In this document: one piece after another, positions 8,283 to 17,113 of the stretch | Numbering within the stretch: position 1 is the first letter of the stretch | Layout of the letters: each line of letters begins with the position of its first letter | Assembly: GCA_035426385.1 (NCBI GenBank) | Contig: DAOLZQ010000006.1 | Location: 18,152 to 82,151, forward strand | Source of the DNA: Parvibacillus sp035426385 | GTDB lineage: Bacteria; Bacteroidota; Bacteroidia; Chitinophagales; Saprospiraceae | DNA: 64,000 nucleotides | Reading direction: 5' to 3' | Notes under the pieces: model-generated | Databases searched by the model: none | The model's input: the letters and a program-made list of their open reading frames with translations, nothing else | What the model was told of the DNA's origin: nothing | Translations under genes and position numbers: made by a program

Positions 8283-10133
8283 GCTAGATTTAAACAATTC
8301 CTCGACTGAATTGGCAGTGATAAAATGATAATTTGCTTTAGAGTTCCTGAAGATAAGCTCTGCCGTAGGCCTCATTCCATTCCTCAATAAAGCTTCATAC
8401 ATCGGTAATACAAACTTGCGACGACCCACATGGCTTAGGAAATTGGCTACGTCAGGTAAGATTGAGTTATTCTTTAGATTGATGTTGTCTATAAGCCATT
8501 GATACAAAATCTCATAATTTCCGGAACCGGAAAATTTGTATGCTTCGTCCATTCTATTCAATTGCTTTAAACTAACCTTTCCATCCAATTTTCTAAGAAA
8601 ATACAGCCATTGATTAAAATTCCAGTCATTATATTTTAATGTCAATTTTCCAGCTAGCACCTTTTCAAAGGTTGAATCAACTGTATGGAATAGCTTGTTT
8701 GTGAATTTAGGAGCATTTCCAGGTAATCCCGGTTTGTATAGCCAGCTTTTAATCTGCAGTGAATCTAATTTCGCAGGTGGAAATGATGAATACAATTGCG
8801 ACTCAAACATCTCCGTATTGACCGGCTTAAATTTATACTGGATAAACCAATTCTTCAAAAAATGATCCAAAGAATCTCTGCCAAAAGATCTCTCTAATAA
8901 GACTAATAATAAATAACCTTTTTCATAGGCAACATCACTCATGCCATCATCCGGATCTTTTCCCTTCAGGTTCAACTTGAGTTTAGTAAGTGCAGGTGTA
9001 TTCTTAAAATCTTCAAGCGCTACATCCAGGTCTCCTCTGCCAATCATCGCACTCATCTCTGCATAATCCTTGCCTTTGACTACCTCTGATATCCGACGCT
9101 CCAGATAAACAGTAAACCCTTCATTTAGCCAAAAATCATTCCACGTTCCATTAGTTACCAGATTTCCTGACCAACTATGGGCCAACTCATGTGCTACCAG
9201 ACTGGCAAGTGATTTATCACCGGCTATGACAGTCGGAGTAGCAAAGGTCAGCCGTGGATTCTCCATACCACCATATGGAAATGCCGGCGGTAAAATAAGA
9301 ATGTCATATCTGCCCCAAATATATGGTCCATATAAATGTTCTGCAGCTTTTATCATTGCCGGAGTTTCAGAAAATTCCTCTGCTGCTGCCTTCACGACAG
9401 TTGGGTCAGCATAAACTCCTGTTCTGTTATCTAATTCTTTGAAACTAAGATCACCTGCTGCCAATGCTATCAAATATGCAGGTACAGGAAGGTCCATTTC
9501 AAAAGTATATTGGCCATCAGTAGACTTCTCCTGAGGATTATCAGCCGACATAAGTGCTAACATTCCAGGTGGAACGGCCACTTTTGCCTTGTAGGGAAAT
9601 CTAATTCCCGGTGAATCTTGTATCGGTATCCAACTACGGGTGAGAATAGCCTCTCCCTGTGTGTAAAGAAAAGGCATGGTCCGGGAAGCTGTCTGTGCAG
9701 GCTCAAGCCACTGCAGCGCAGAAGCCTTCGGAGAAGATGAATAATATAAAGTGATTATTTTTTGATTGGTATCTATAGGAACAGCTATAGAACTACCCAT
9801 ATACTTATCCTTTTTACCCATGGTAAAAGCAAGTTTCTTATTGCCAGAGGTGATGGAATCTATCAGGAGATCACTACTGTCAAAAAATATCGTATCTGCG
9901 CCATTTGACTGTATCCTGTACTCTACGCTGCCGGATACAATATGCTTTTCGAAATCAACCTTTATATCAAGGTTCATATCTACTATGCGTGCCGCTGATA
10001 GTGTAGCATAGGAATGTGGGTCGGAGATGGGGAAGCTGTCCTTAATTTTTTGAGGTAAGACCTGAGAATTTTCAGGCTGACCACAAGAAATTAGAACAGT
10101 TGAAAATATTAGTAAGCTGTATAAATACCTCAT
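8271..10133 (-). CDS. M1-family zinc aminopeptidase, lipoprotein
   Basis: 620 residues from the ATG at 10133, chosen because MRYLYSLLIFSTVLISC then forms a clean lipoprotein signal with lipobox LISC; the earlier ATG at 10160 adds nine residues ahead of it. The exopeptidase motif GGMENP and the zinc site HELAHSW (about residues 314-320), with the third ligand in WLNEGFTVYLERR, are all present. Domain order (beta-saddle, catalytic thermolysin-like domain, C-terminal helical repeat) matches the leukotriene-A4-hydrolase-like branch of M1. It would trim N-terminal residues from peptides in the periplasm or on the outer membrane. A TAnnTTTG element upstream supports its own promoter. Confidence 0.92.
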   Translation of the reverse strand: MRYLYSLLIFSTVLISCGQPENSQVLPQKIKDSFPISDPHSYATLSAARIVDMNLDIKVDFEKHIVSGSVEYRIQSNGADTIFFDSSDLLIDSITSGNKKLAFTMGKKDKYMGSSIAVPIDTNQKIITLYYSSSPKASALQWLEPAQTASRTMPFLYTQGEAILTRSWIPIQDSPGIRFPYKAKVAVPPGMLALMSADNPQEKSTDGQYTFEMDLPVPAYLIALAAGDLSFKELDNRTGVYADPTVVKAAAEEFSETPAMIKAAEHLYGPYIWGRYDILILPPAFPYGGMENPRLTFATPTVIAGDKSLASLVAHELAHSWSGNLVTNGTWNDFWLNEGFTVYLERRISEVVKGKDYAEMSAMIGRGDLDVALEDFKNTPALTKLKLNLKGKDPDDGMSDVAYEKGYLLLVLLERSFGRDSLDHFLKNWFIQYKFKPVNTEMFESQLYSSFPPAKLDSLQIKSWLYKPGLPGNAPKFTNKLFHTVDSTFEKVLAGKLTLKYNDWNFNQWLYFLRKLDGKVSLKQLNRMDEAYKFSGSGNYEILYQWLIDNINLKNNSILPDVANFLSHVGRRKFVLPMYEALLRNGMRPTAELIFRNSKANYHFITANSVEELFKSSSVD

Positions 10134-10195
10134 ACTGTAGCTAACATAGAATCCTTTCATATATACGGATCAATTTAAATAGTATGTAGAAACTA

Positions 10196-10203
10196 CAAAC
10201 TTA
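10196..10203 (-). promoter_or_regulatory. -7 element for the M1 aminopeptidase
   Basis: Read leftward this is TAAGTTTG, a full match to the TAnnTTTG -7 element, 63 bases upstream of the start codon at 10133. No good -33 TTG is seen at the right distance. Confidence 0.4.
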
Positions 10204-10239
10204 TTACATTTATTGCAAATGACAAGGGAGACAAATATA

Positions 10240-11268
10240 ATGTCGGATAGCGCATGGATGCAGCGAGCAATTGATCTGGCCTTAAGGTCAGATAAAGAAG
10301 TCAAATCCAACCCTAAGGTGGGATGTGTGATAGTGCGGGAAAATAAGATAATCGGTGAAGGCTGGCATCAATTTTATGGGGGCCCTCATGCTGAAGTAGT
10401 GGCTTGCACAGACGCTTTAGAAAAAGGATATGAAAACGGAAACGGCTGTACTGTTTACGTCACTCTAGAGCCATGTGGACATCACGGAAAGACACCTCCA
10501 TGCGCTGACTTACTAGCCCATTTTAATCCGGACAGGATAGTCATTGGTGCTAGGGATAAAAATCCTACTACAAGTGGTAAAGGGTTGGATATTCTTCAGA
10601 AGGCCGGTATAACCATTGAGTTTTTAGCTCTAAAAGACTTAGGTAAGTTGACTGATGTGTTCTACACCAATATATTTCAACATCGTCCATATGTAATTTG
10701 TAAATGGGCAGAAACTGCTGATGGCTACATAGGGTTCAAAGATAAAAGGCTTAAAATCTCAAATTCAATCTCAGATCGGTTGGTCCACAGATGGCGTGCT
10801 GAAGTAGATGGAATACTCATAGGTGGAAATACTCTAAGAATAGATGATCCTCAACTGTCCACCAGATTAGTTACCGGGGAAAATGCTCATAGATTTGTAT
10901 TGACCAGTATGAAAAATGGAGATTTAGAAAAATATGCCATTTTCAATCAGGAAGGAGTGACCACCCTTCTTAACCCATCAACATATAAAACAATTGGTGA
11001 CGATTTCTCTTGGAAGGCACTGTTAGAAGATCTCTACACAAGACACAATGTATGTCGTCTACTAGTAGAAGGAGGCACCTATACTATCGAAAGTTTAATG
11101 AAACAAGACTGTATAGATGAAATCAGACAAATAACTTCTGATGTGTTTGCTGGTTCCACAGGAATAATTTCACCTAAAGTTCAAGGGATGGAGATGTGTA
11201 TGCAGTCTAGAATCCTTAATGATACACTCCGGATTTTCAAAAAAACTAAGTTCCAAACACCATCTTAA
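10240..11268 (+). CDS. ribD: Riboflavin biosynthesis deaminase/reductase
   Basis: 342 residues from ATG 10240, which has a purine-rich AGGGAG at 10225-10230 nine bases upstream; TTG 10213 and ATG 10219 are in-frame alternatives. RibD performs two consecutive steps: deamination of the pyrimidine ring and NADPH-dependent reduction of the ribose. The N-terminal deaminase domain has the zinc motif HAE near residue 50 and PCGHHGKTPPC near residue 85. The C-terminal reductase domain begins around RPYVICKWAETADGYIG, with LIGGNTLRIDDPQL and LLVEGG. Ordinary length. It is unlinked to ribE (20548-21132), as is common in Bacteroidota. Confidence 0.95.
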   Translation: MSDSAWMQRAIDLALRSDKEVKSNPKVGCVIVRENKIIGEGWHQFYGGPHAEVVACTDALEKGYENGNGCTVYVTLEPCGHHGKTPPCADLLAHFNPDRIVIGARDKNPTTSGKGLDILQKAGITIEFLALKDLGKLTDVFYTNIFQHRPYVICKWAETADGYIGFKDKRLKISNSISDRLVHRWRAEVDGILIGGNTLRIDDPQLSTRLVTGENAHRFVLTSMKNGDLEKYAIFNQEGVTTLLNPSTYKTIGDDFSWKALLEDLYTRHNVCRLLVEGGTYTIESLMKQDCIDEIRQITSDVFAGSTGIISPKVQGMEMCMQSRILNDTLRIFKKTKFQTPS

Positions 11269-11363
11269 ACAGTTAAAGATTACTTAAATATAGCATTTAG
11301 GTTAATAATAATGAAGATATTCTTGTTTGGAAGATGTTAATTTGTAATACTTTCTATTTCAAA

Positions 11364-11918
11364 ATGAGCTTTTCAGTTAAATATATTTTTATCTCTATTT
11401 TACTTTCTGCAGCTAGCTTTCATGTGCCGGCCCAGTCTTCAGCTTCTGACAAACAAGACAACACCAACAAAGAGAAAATCAAATGGTATTCTCTAGAGGA
11501 AGCAAATGAACTGAATAAAGTTAACAAACGGAAAATTCTAGTGGACCTATACACTGATTGGTGTGGCTGGTGTAAAGTGATGGATAAGAATACCTTTAAT
11601 AATCAGAAGGTAATTCAATATATCAATAAGAAATTTTATCCGGTCAAGTTGAATGCCGAGATTCGTGAGTCCATCATTTTTAAGAACAAAACCTATAAGT
11701 ATGTAGCCACTGGAAATCGTGGATACAATGAAATCGCAATGGAACTAACCGGCGGACGACTCAGCTATCCCTGCGTGATATTTATAGACGAGGAGCAAAA
11801 CATAATCCAGGCAATACCCGGCTATTTGGAACCGGATAAATTCTCGATTATTTTATCCTATTTTGGCGAAGAACATTATAAAGATACTCCTTGGCATGTT
11901 TATGAAAAGGAAAAATAG
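11364..11918 (+). CDS. Periplasmic thioredoxin-like protein
   Basis: 184 residues from ATG 11364; an ATG at 11334 would add ten residues ahead of the signal peptide. A hydrophobic signal sequence ends near VPAQSS. The mature protein has a thioredoxin fold of the DUF255/thioredoxin_7 kind: KILVDLYTDWCGWC places the redox pair at C67 and C70, and the cis-Pro loop is LSYPCVIFID. An unusual insertion of about 20 residues lies between the helix after CGWC and the cis-Pro strand. It probably reduces or isomerises disulfides in the periplasm. Partner not evident. Confidence 0.85.
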   Translation: MSFSVKYIFISILLSAASFHVPAQSSASDKQDNTNKEKIKWYSLEEANELNKVNKRKILVDLYTDWCGWCKVMDKNTFNNQKVIQYINKKFYPVKLNAEIRESIIFKNKTYKYVATGNRGYNEIAMELTGGRLSYPCVIFIDEEQNIIQAIPGYLEPDKFSIILSYFGEEHYKDTPWHVYEKEK

Positions 11919-11947
11919 GATCTTAACCTAGTTTTATACCAAAGAGA

Positions 11948-13129
11948 TTATTTGTGGTACAGGATTTCATAAATACCTGCTATACCCTGTCCTCCACCTA
12001 CACATGCAGAAACCATAGCATACTTCTCCCCCCGACGAATAGCTTCATTAATGACCTGGATCGATAATTTAGCACCCGTGCAGCCGAGCGGATGACCTAA
12101 AGCAATTGCTCCACCATTGACATTAACGGTACGTATATCCATATTAAGTTCATTGATGACTGCACAGGCCTGTGAGGCAAAAGCTTCATTGAGTTCAGTT
12201 ACCTGAATGTCGCTCATCGAGAGGTTAGCCATTTTAAGTGCTTTTGGAATAGCAGCAACTGGCCCCATTCCCATATATAATGGATCTACTCCGGCTACAC
12301 TACAAGCTATTAATTTTGCAAATGGCTTAAGGTTATATTTGTTTACAATTTCATCACTTACTACGAGCACAAACGCAGCTCCGTCTGACATCTGACTTGA
12401 ATTACCGGCAGTGACTGACCCACCAATGGCGAAAGCTGGTTTAAGACTACCTAAAGCTTCCAGGCTTGTATCACGGCGAATCCCATCATCTTCAGATACA
12501 GTATACTTTCTATTTTTTCTTTCGTCATTTTCGATATAAACTTCCTCTACCTCTATGGGCACAATTTCATTGCTGAAGGATCCATATTCCTGAGCCTTGG
12601 CAGCTAGCTGGTGTGAACGCAAAGCAAACTCATCTTGCTGGTGACGGCTGATACCATATTTTTTGGCTACTGCCTCAGCAGTTAGTCCCATTCCAATAAT
12701 AGAATCGGGATGATCCTTAGCTGTTTCATAGTTTGGAGCAAATTTATATCCTGTCATTGGAATCATACTCATACTTTCAGTTCCACCAGCAATATAAATA
12801 TGACCAAAGCCTGCTCTGATCTTAGCACTTGCTATGGCAATAGCTTCTAGTCCAGAAGCGCAATATCTATTAACAGTCATACCTGGTACGCTCTCTCCCA
12901 AGGCACGCATAGAAATCAACCTTCCGATCTGTAGTCCTTGTTCACCTTCTGGATTAGCACAGCCCACGATACAGTCATCCACTAGTGCAGGGTCAATATC
13001 CGGCACATGTGACATCAGATATTCAATAACATTGACAGCCAGGTCATCACTCCTCATTCCTCTCAAGCCACCTTTACCAGCTTTAGTTACGGGTGTACGG
13101 AAACCTTGAATTACATATGCATTTTGCAT
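11948..13129 (-). CDS. Acetyl-CoA C-acyltransferase (thiolase)
   Basis: 393 residues, normal for a biosynthetic/degradative thiolase. It catalyses reversible thiolytic cleavage of 3-ketoacyl-CoA. The acyl-accepting cysteine is C90 in NRYCASGLE; the C-terminal catalytic pair is H346 in ALGHPLGCTGAK and C376 in ACVGGGQG. The sequence is closest in feel to FadA/FadI-type 3-ketoacyl-CoA thiolases of Bacteroidota, which would pair with the acyl-CoA dehydrogenase at 24014-25780 in beta-oxidation, although the genes are not adjacent. It follows folE by 19 bases on the same strand, so it is probably in that operon without an obvious functional link. Confidence 0.93.
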   Translation of the reverse strand: MQNAYVIQGFRTPVTKAGKGGLRGMRSDDLAVNVIEYLMSHVPDIDPALVDDCIVGCANPEGEQGLQIGRLISMRALGESVPGMTVNRYCASGLEAIAIASAKIRAGFGHIYIAGGTESMSMIPMTGYKFAPNYETAKDHPDSIIGMGLTAEAVAKKYGISRHQQDEFALRSHQLAAKAQEYGSFSNEIVPIEVEEVYIENDERKNRKYTVSEDDGIRRDTSLEALGSLKPAFAIGGSVTAGNSSQMSDGAAFVLVVSDEIVNKYNLKPFAKLIACSVAGVDPLYMGMGPVAAIPKALKMANLSMSDIQVTELNEAFASQACAVINELNMDIRTVNVNGGAIALGHPLGCTGAKLSIQVINEAIRRGEKYAMVSACVGGGQGIAGIYEILYHK

Positions 13130-13148
13130 TATTCATTTTTTTTTAAAG

Positions 13149-13718
13149 TTACTTAATCAAATGCAAAAACTCATTCCTCGTCTCAACATTTTTAAATTCT
13201 CCAGTAAAAGCTGAAGAAGTAGTCAGGCTATTTTGCTTCATTACCCCACGCATCATCATACACATATGTGCAGCTTCGATCACCACTGCCACACCATATG
13301 GGTTTAATGCTGAATCAATTACCTCCAGTATATCACGCGTAAGTCTTTCTTGCACCTGTAGTCGTCGGGCAAACACATCTACTATTCGGGGCAATTTACT
13401 TAATCCTACAATGTATCCCTTAGGAATGTAAGCAATGTGTACTTTTCCAAAGAAAGGCAGCATGTGATGCTCACACAAGGAATAAAATTCAATATCCTTT
13501 ACGATGACCATTTCATTATAATCTTCTTTGAACAGAGCAGATTGAATTATTTCCTTAGCATTTTGCTTATATCCGCTTGTAAGAAAGTCCATTGCTTTCG
13601 CAGCACGTTCCGGTGTCTTAAGGAGACCCTCTCTGGTGCTATCTTCACCCAGGTCATTTATGATTCCGGCGTATTTTTCAGTGATAGACGAGATTTTCTC
13701 TAATTCTTGATTTGTCAT
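13149..13718 (-). CDS. folE: GTP cyclohydrolase I
   Basis: 189 residues. Converts GTP to 7,8-dihydroneopterin triphosphate, first step of folate and also entry to queuosine and tetrahydrobiopterin. Zinc ligands are C82 and H85 in LCEHHMLP and C153 in HMCMMMRG. The family core HIAYIPKGYIVGLSKLPRIV is split here as two recognisable motifs, HIAYIPKG and GLSKLPR. The usual GLLKTPERAAK stretch is at residues 31-41. It sits between a degenerate pterin-synthase-like gene upstream (44-base gap) and the thiolase downstream. Confidence 0.95.
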   Translation of the reverse strand: MTNQELEKISSITEKYAGIINDLGEDSTREGLLKTPERAAKAMDFLTSGYKQNAKEIIQSALFKEDYNEMVIVKDIEFYSLCEHHMLPFFGKVHIAYIPKGYIVGLSKLPRIVDVFARRLQVQERLTRDILEVIDSALNPYGVAVVIEAAHMCMMMRGVMKQNSLTTSSAFTGEFKNVETRNEFLHLIK

Positions 13719-13762
13719 ATTTTAATTGTCAATCTATGTTATTAATACTTAGCAGGACATCA

Positions 13763-14041
13763 TCAACCTAGAAATTCCGCATAAATAGAATCCGATTGAT
13801 GAAATCCAACTGAATGTAAAGTCGCTTGAGTAAGAAATGGTTGCAATTGATTCAATAAGGCCCTGTACACAAACTGTATGTTAGGAACCCCTGACAATAT
13901 GGAGTGGAGCATATAATTATTTCCCTGCCAGTTTTTGTAATAATATTTAACAGAATCATGTTTATTTTTCTCCTCAGACCATCTATCCATATACATTTTA
14001 AAAGCAGCCTCAAATTTCTCTCTCCTGGTAAGGTGTATCAT
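13763..14041 (-). CDS. Degenerate 6-pyruvoyl-tetrahydropterin synthase/QueD-like protein
   Basis: 92 residues. The first half lines up with the PTPS/QueD family: LTRREKFEAA, WSEEKN, KNWQGNNY and LSGVPN reproduce the family order LTRRExFxAAH, WSEEKN, KCANxNWHGHNY, VxGxPD. Every residue needed for chemistry is changed: the zinc histidines are F14, Q39 and N41, and the catalytic cysteine is Y33. The protein is also shorter than the 120-140 residues of active enzymes and the second half is poorly conserved. It is the first gene of a leftward group with folE, whose product chain PTPS enzymes use. A TATCTTTG promoter element lies just upstream, so it is probably expressed. It could be a regulatory pseudo-enzyme or a decaying gene; the family link is my recognition from memory. 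Confidence 0.6.
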   Translation of the reverse strand: MIHLTRREKFEAAFKMYMDRWSEEKNKHDSVKYYYKNWQGNNYMLHSILSGVPNIQFVYRALLNQLQPFLTQATLHSVGFHQSDSIYAEFLG

Positions 14042-14076
14042 TTAGCATTATAAAATCAATTACCGAGTTGAAATGT

Positions 14077-14084
14077 CAAAGATA
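14077..14084 (-). promoter_or_regulatory. -7 element for the PTPS-like/folE operon
   Basis: Read leftward this is TATCTTTG, a full TAnnTTTG match 35 bases upstream of the start codon at 14041. It lies in the 100-base divergent gap shared with pnuC. Confidence 0.45.
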
Positions 14085-14141
14085 TTATTCTTTAATAAAG
14101 TCGAATTATTAATCTTTGTACTCTGAAAAATAAAACTCAAT

Positions 14142-14744
14142 TTGACGATATTAGAATTTATTGCTGCTTTTTTCGGTGTAGTTAGTGTGTGGTACAGCAG
14201 GAAAAATGACATACTGGTGTATCCTACGGGACTGGTAAGTGTCATATTGTATATTTATATTTGCTTTCATGCAGATTTATATGCGGATGCAGCTTTAAAC
14301 GGCTATTATACACTGATGAGTTTGATTGGTTGGTATAACTGGGTACAAAAGAAAGAGGAAGAATTTGTCTTTCCTGTAAGCTATAGCAATAAGAATGAAT
14401 GGATGTATGGATTGAGTGTATTTGTGTTTATCTCTACTATTTTATACTATTTCTTGTCTCACTTCACTAACAGTACAGTGCCAGTCGGTGATGCAGTAGT
14501 ATCAGGAGCCTCAGCAACAGCTATGTGGTGGATGGCCAGACGTAAAATAGAAAGTTGGTATGCCTGGTTATTGGCTGATGTAATAGCTGTACCTCTCTTC
14601 TATTATAAGGAATTATATTTTACTGTGGGACAATTTTTAATATTCCTGATTCTCGCTGTACTGGGTCTGATACATTGGATTAAACTTGAAAAAATTCATG
14701 CTGAGACCGATCATAAAAGAACCAAACTGACTCCTAATGCTTAA
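14142..14744 (+). CDS. pnuC: Nicotinamide riboside transporter PnuC
   Basis: 200 residues, PnuC family: inner-membrane facilitator for nicotinamide riboside. Seven or so membrane helices are visible, and the family signatures YPTGLVSVILYIYICF and LNGYYTLMSLIGWYNW are present, with the second-half SWYAWLLADVIAVPLFYYKELYFT. The start is TTG at 14142: an in-frame stop lies 18 bases upstream and no ATG exists before the first helix, so a non-ATG start is required. It overlaps the downstream nicotinamide riboside kinase gene by 8 bases, giving a transport-then-phosphorylate salvage pair. Confidence 0.93.
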   Translation: MTILEFIAAFFGVVSVWYSRKNDILVYPTGLVSVILYIYICFHADLYADAALNGYYTLMSLIGWYNWVQKKEEEFVFPVSYSNKNEWMYGLSVFVFISTILYYFLSHFTNSTVPVGDAVVSGASATAMWWMARRKIESWYAWLLADVIAVPLFYYKELYFTVGQFLIFLILAVLGLIHWIKLEKIHAETDHKRTKLTPNA

Positions 14745-15279
14745 AATCTCCATAATTGGGGTAGAATCAACTGGAAAATCAATGTTAACTGAACAGTTAG
14801 CGTCATATTTTCATGCACCATTTGTAAAGGAATATGCCAGGGATTATCTGGAAGTAAATGGCTCACCATACGAATATGAAGATTTTATCAACATCTCACA
14901 TGGCCAGGCGCAGCGAGAGGATAAGGCAGTACAGAATCACAAAGATGAAAAGTACTTATTTCTTGATACTGATGTTCTTGTCTTGAAAATTTGGGCAGAT
15001 GTTGTCTATGGAAAAAATGAATCATGGTTAGATGAGCGATTAAACAATGAACTAGCAGATTTATATTTATTACTTAGCCCAGACATTCCCTGGGTAGATG
15101 ATGGGATGCGCGAATATCCTGATCTAAATGAAAGAGAGCGAATTAATGAATTGTATATTAACCTATTAAATGATCTCAGTTGTAATTATTCTTTAATATC
15201 AGGAAGTGAATATTCAGATAGATTTGATCAAGCGGTTTCATCCATAAAGAGATTCTCAGATTTAGTGCTTGGTGGATAA
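14737..15279 (+). CDS. Nicotinamide riboside kinase, NadR C-terminal-like ATPase
   Basis: 180 residues, corresponding only to the kinase domain of NadR (COG3172-like). It phosphorylates nicotinamide riboside to NMN, trapping the vitamin brought in by PnuC. The P-loop GVESTGKS is at residues 8-15, followed by KEYARDYL and LFLDTDVLVLKIW, then LLLSPDIPWVDDGMR, all typical of the domain. Neither the N-terminal helix-turn-helix nor the NMN-adenylyltransferase domain of enterobacterial NadR is present. Its 3' end overlaps the convergent DUF4126 gene by 18 bases. Confidence 0.92.
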   Translation: MLKISIIGVESTGKSMLTEQLASYFHAPFVKEYARDYLEVNGSPYEYEDFINISHGQAQREDKAVQNHKDEKYLFLDTDVLVLKIWADVVYGKNESWLDERLNNELADLYLLLSPDIPWVDDGMREYPDLNERERINELYINLLNDLSCNYSLISGSEYSDRFDQAVSSIKRFSDLVLGG

Positions 15280-15840
15280 TGGTTTTCTGAAGAAATTTCT
15301 AAATTTCTTGAAGGATACCAATACTACAAAAAAGACAATTAGTCCAATAATAATCGGTATCAAAAATGAAAGTACTGTTATTACTATGGTCATAACATTT
15401 TCGATAGTAGCATAGAATGGATTTGTGGTTCCAGCGGATAAGGTAGTAGATTTTAATCTGCCAATTCCGACTAATCCATTTATAGTGACTGCGGTAGATC
15501 CACCTACAATAAGGCCAAGTACTTTATCCATATACAATGGCATATCAGGCAAAATAGATGCCATACTAAGTAATCCTGCTACGAATACTAAAGGTACATT
15601 TACCACATCCAGAATATGGTCGATCAATGGAATATAATATGCAGAAATCTCTATTACGGTAGCAGTGATTAATATGATTAGGGCAAGATTGCTATCTAAC
15701 CAATCAACGTGGTATGAGGTATCTAGTAAATGAAATCTTTGATTTACGGCGATTAAAAGTAATGGCAAAAACATTCGAATTCCACAGGCAGCACTAAGGC
15801 CAATTCCAAGGCAAAATGCTATAAGCCAATGGATATCCAT
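15262..15840 (-). CDS. DUF4126 membrane protein
   Basis: 192 residues with about five to six membrane helices. The N-terminal GIGLSAACGIRMFLPLLL and the central ILDVVNVPLVFVAGLLSMAS match the pattern I associate with DUF4126 proteins. The glycine-rich VGGSTAVTINGLVGIGR loop lies between helices. Function unknown; an inner-membrane carrier or scaffold role is only a guess. It follows rocD with a 1-base gap, so it is translated from the same leftward transcript. Confidence 0.75.
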   Translation of the reverse strand: MDIHWLIAFCLGIGLSAACGIRMFLPLLLIAVNQRFHLLDTSYHVDWLDSNLALIILITATVIEISAYYIPLIDHILDVVNVPLVFVAGLLSMASILPDMPLYMDKVLGLIVGGSTAVTINGLVGIGRLKSTTLSAGTTNPFYATIENVMTIVITVLSFLIPIIIGLIVFFVVLVSFKKFRNFFRKPLSTKH

Positions 15841-15841
15841 C

Positions 15842-17086
15842 TCAAGAAATACTAAATTCTGTCAAAGTAGTACATATTATATCTATACAATCACTTAATT
15901 GTGATGGGGTCATAACCAGAGGCGGCGCAAATCGAATAATATTGCCGTGTGTAGGCTTAGCCAACAAGCCTTTATCTGCCATAGAAAGGCAAATATTCCA
16001 GGCTGTCTCACTATCGGGGGAATCATTGATCTCAACAGCCGTCAATAATCCTCTTCCCCTAACTGCGGAGACTAATGAATTAGTTTTTTGAAACTTCGAC
16101 ATTTCTTCAATGAAGATTCTTCCCAACATTTCTGCATTCGAAGCCAGATCTTCATCCAGCACAACCTGCATAGCTTCAGTAGCCACCGCACATGCCAATG
16201 GATTTCCACCAAAGGTAGATCCGTGCTGACCGGGTTTTATACAGAGCATGATGTCATCATCAGCCAGCACTGCGGAGACTGGTAATACACCACCAGAAAG
16301 TGCCTTTCCTAAAATAAGAATATCCGGTCTGATATTCAAGTGATCACAAGCCAACATTTTCCCTGTTCGGGCAATACCGGTCTGAACCTCATCAGCCATA
16401 AAAAGAATATTTCTTGCTTTACATAGCTCAGCAGTCTTAATCATATACTGATCATCAGGAACAATAACTCCTGCTTCACCTTGTATAGGTTCTAGCAGGA
16501 CTCCGACAACATTCGGGTCCTCACAAGCTAGTTCCATAGCGTGCAGGTCATTGTACGGCACGGTAACGATGCCAGGAAGAAATGGACCAAAATTCTCGCG
16601 TGTATCTTCATCTGTTGACATAGTTACAGCAGCGAGGGTGCGGCCGTGAAAATTTCCTGAAGCTGTGATTATTTTAGCTTTTCCATGGGGAACTCCTTTT
16701 ACCTCATAGCCCCATTTTCGAGCGAGTTTAAGTCCGGTTTCAACGGCTTCAACCCCTGTATTGACGGGTAATAGTTTTTCATACCCAAAAAGTGAAGTCA
16801 TAAACTCGTAGTAGGGCCCCAATTGATCATTGTAGAAAGCTCTTGATGTCAAAGTTAGGTTTGCTGCTTGCTCTACCAATGCCTTTGTAATCCGTGGATG
16901 ACAATGCCCCTGGTTCACTGCGCTATAAGCAGACAGGAAATCATAATATTTCTTTCCCTCCACATCCCACACGTGTACGCCCTTACCTCGACTTAGGACT
17001 ACAGGAAGAGGATGATAGTTATGAGCACCATAATTGCTCTCCTGGATTATGAAATCTTCGGCATGAACATTAGTTGTTGTGAACAT
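15842..17086 (-). CDS. rocD: Ornithine aminotransferase
   Basis: 414 residues, class III PLP aminotransferase that moves the delta-amino group of ornithine to 2-oxoglutarate, giving glutamate-semialdehyde. Family signs are ESNYGAHNYHPLPVVL at the N-terminus, SAYSAVNQGHCHPR, NTGVEAVETGLKLARKW, and GNFHGRT. The PLP lysine is in ILGKALSGG, and QHGSTFGGNPLA follows. The N-terminal motif with AHNYxPLPV is characteristic of ornithine rather than acetylornithine aminotransferase. It is followed at once by the DUF4126 gene and preceded by the TlpA-like lipoprotein gene at 27 bases. Confidence 0.95.
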   Translation of the reverse strand: MFTTTNVHAEDFIIQESNYGAHNYHPLPVVLSRGKGVHVWDVEGKKYYDFLSAYSAVNQGHCHPRITKALVEQAANLTLTSRAFYNDQLGPYYEFMTSLFGYEKLLPVNTGVEAVETGLKLARKWGYEVKGVPHGKAKIITASGNFHGRTLAAVTMSTDEDTRENFGPFLPGIVTVPYNDLHAMELACEDPNVVGVLLEPIQGEAGVIVPDDQYMIKTAELCKARNILFMADEVQTGIARTGKMLACDHLNIRPDILILGKALSGGVLPVSAVLADDDIMLCIKPGQHGSTFGGNPLACAVATEAMQVVLDEDLASNAEMLGRIFIEEMSKFQKTNSLVSAVRGRGLLTAVEINDSPDSETAWNICLSMADKGLLAKPTHGNIIRFAPPLVMTPSQLSDCIDIICTTLTEFSIS

Positions 17087-17113
17087 AAGAATAAAATAAA
17101 ATAATCTAAAAAA

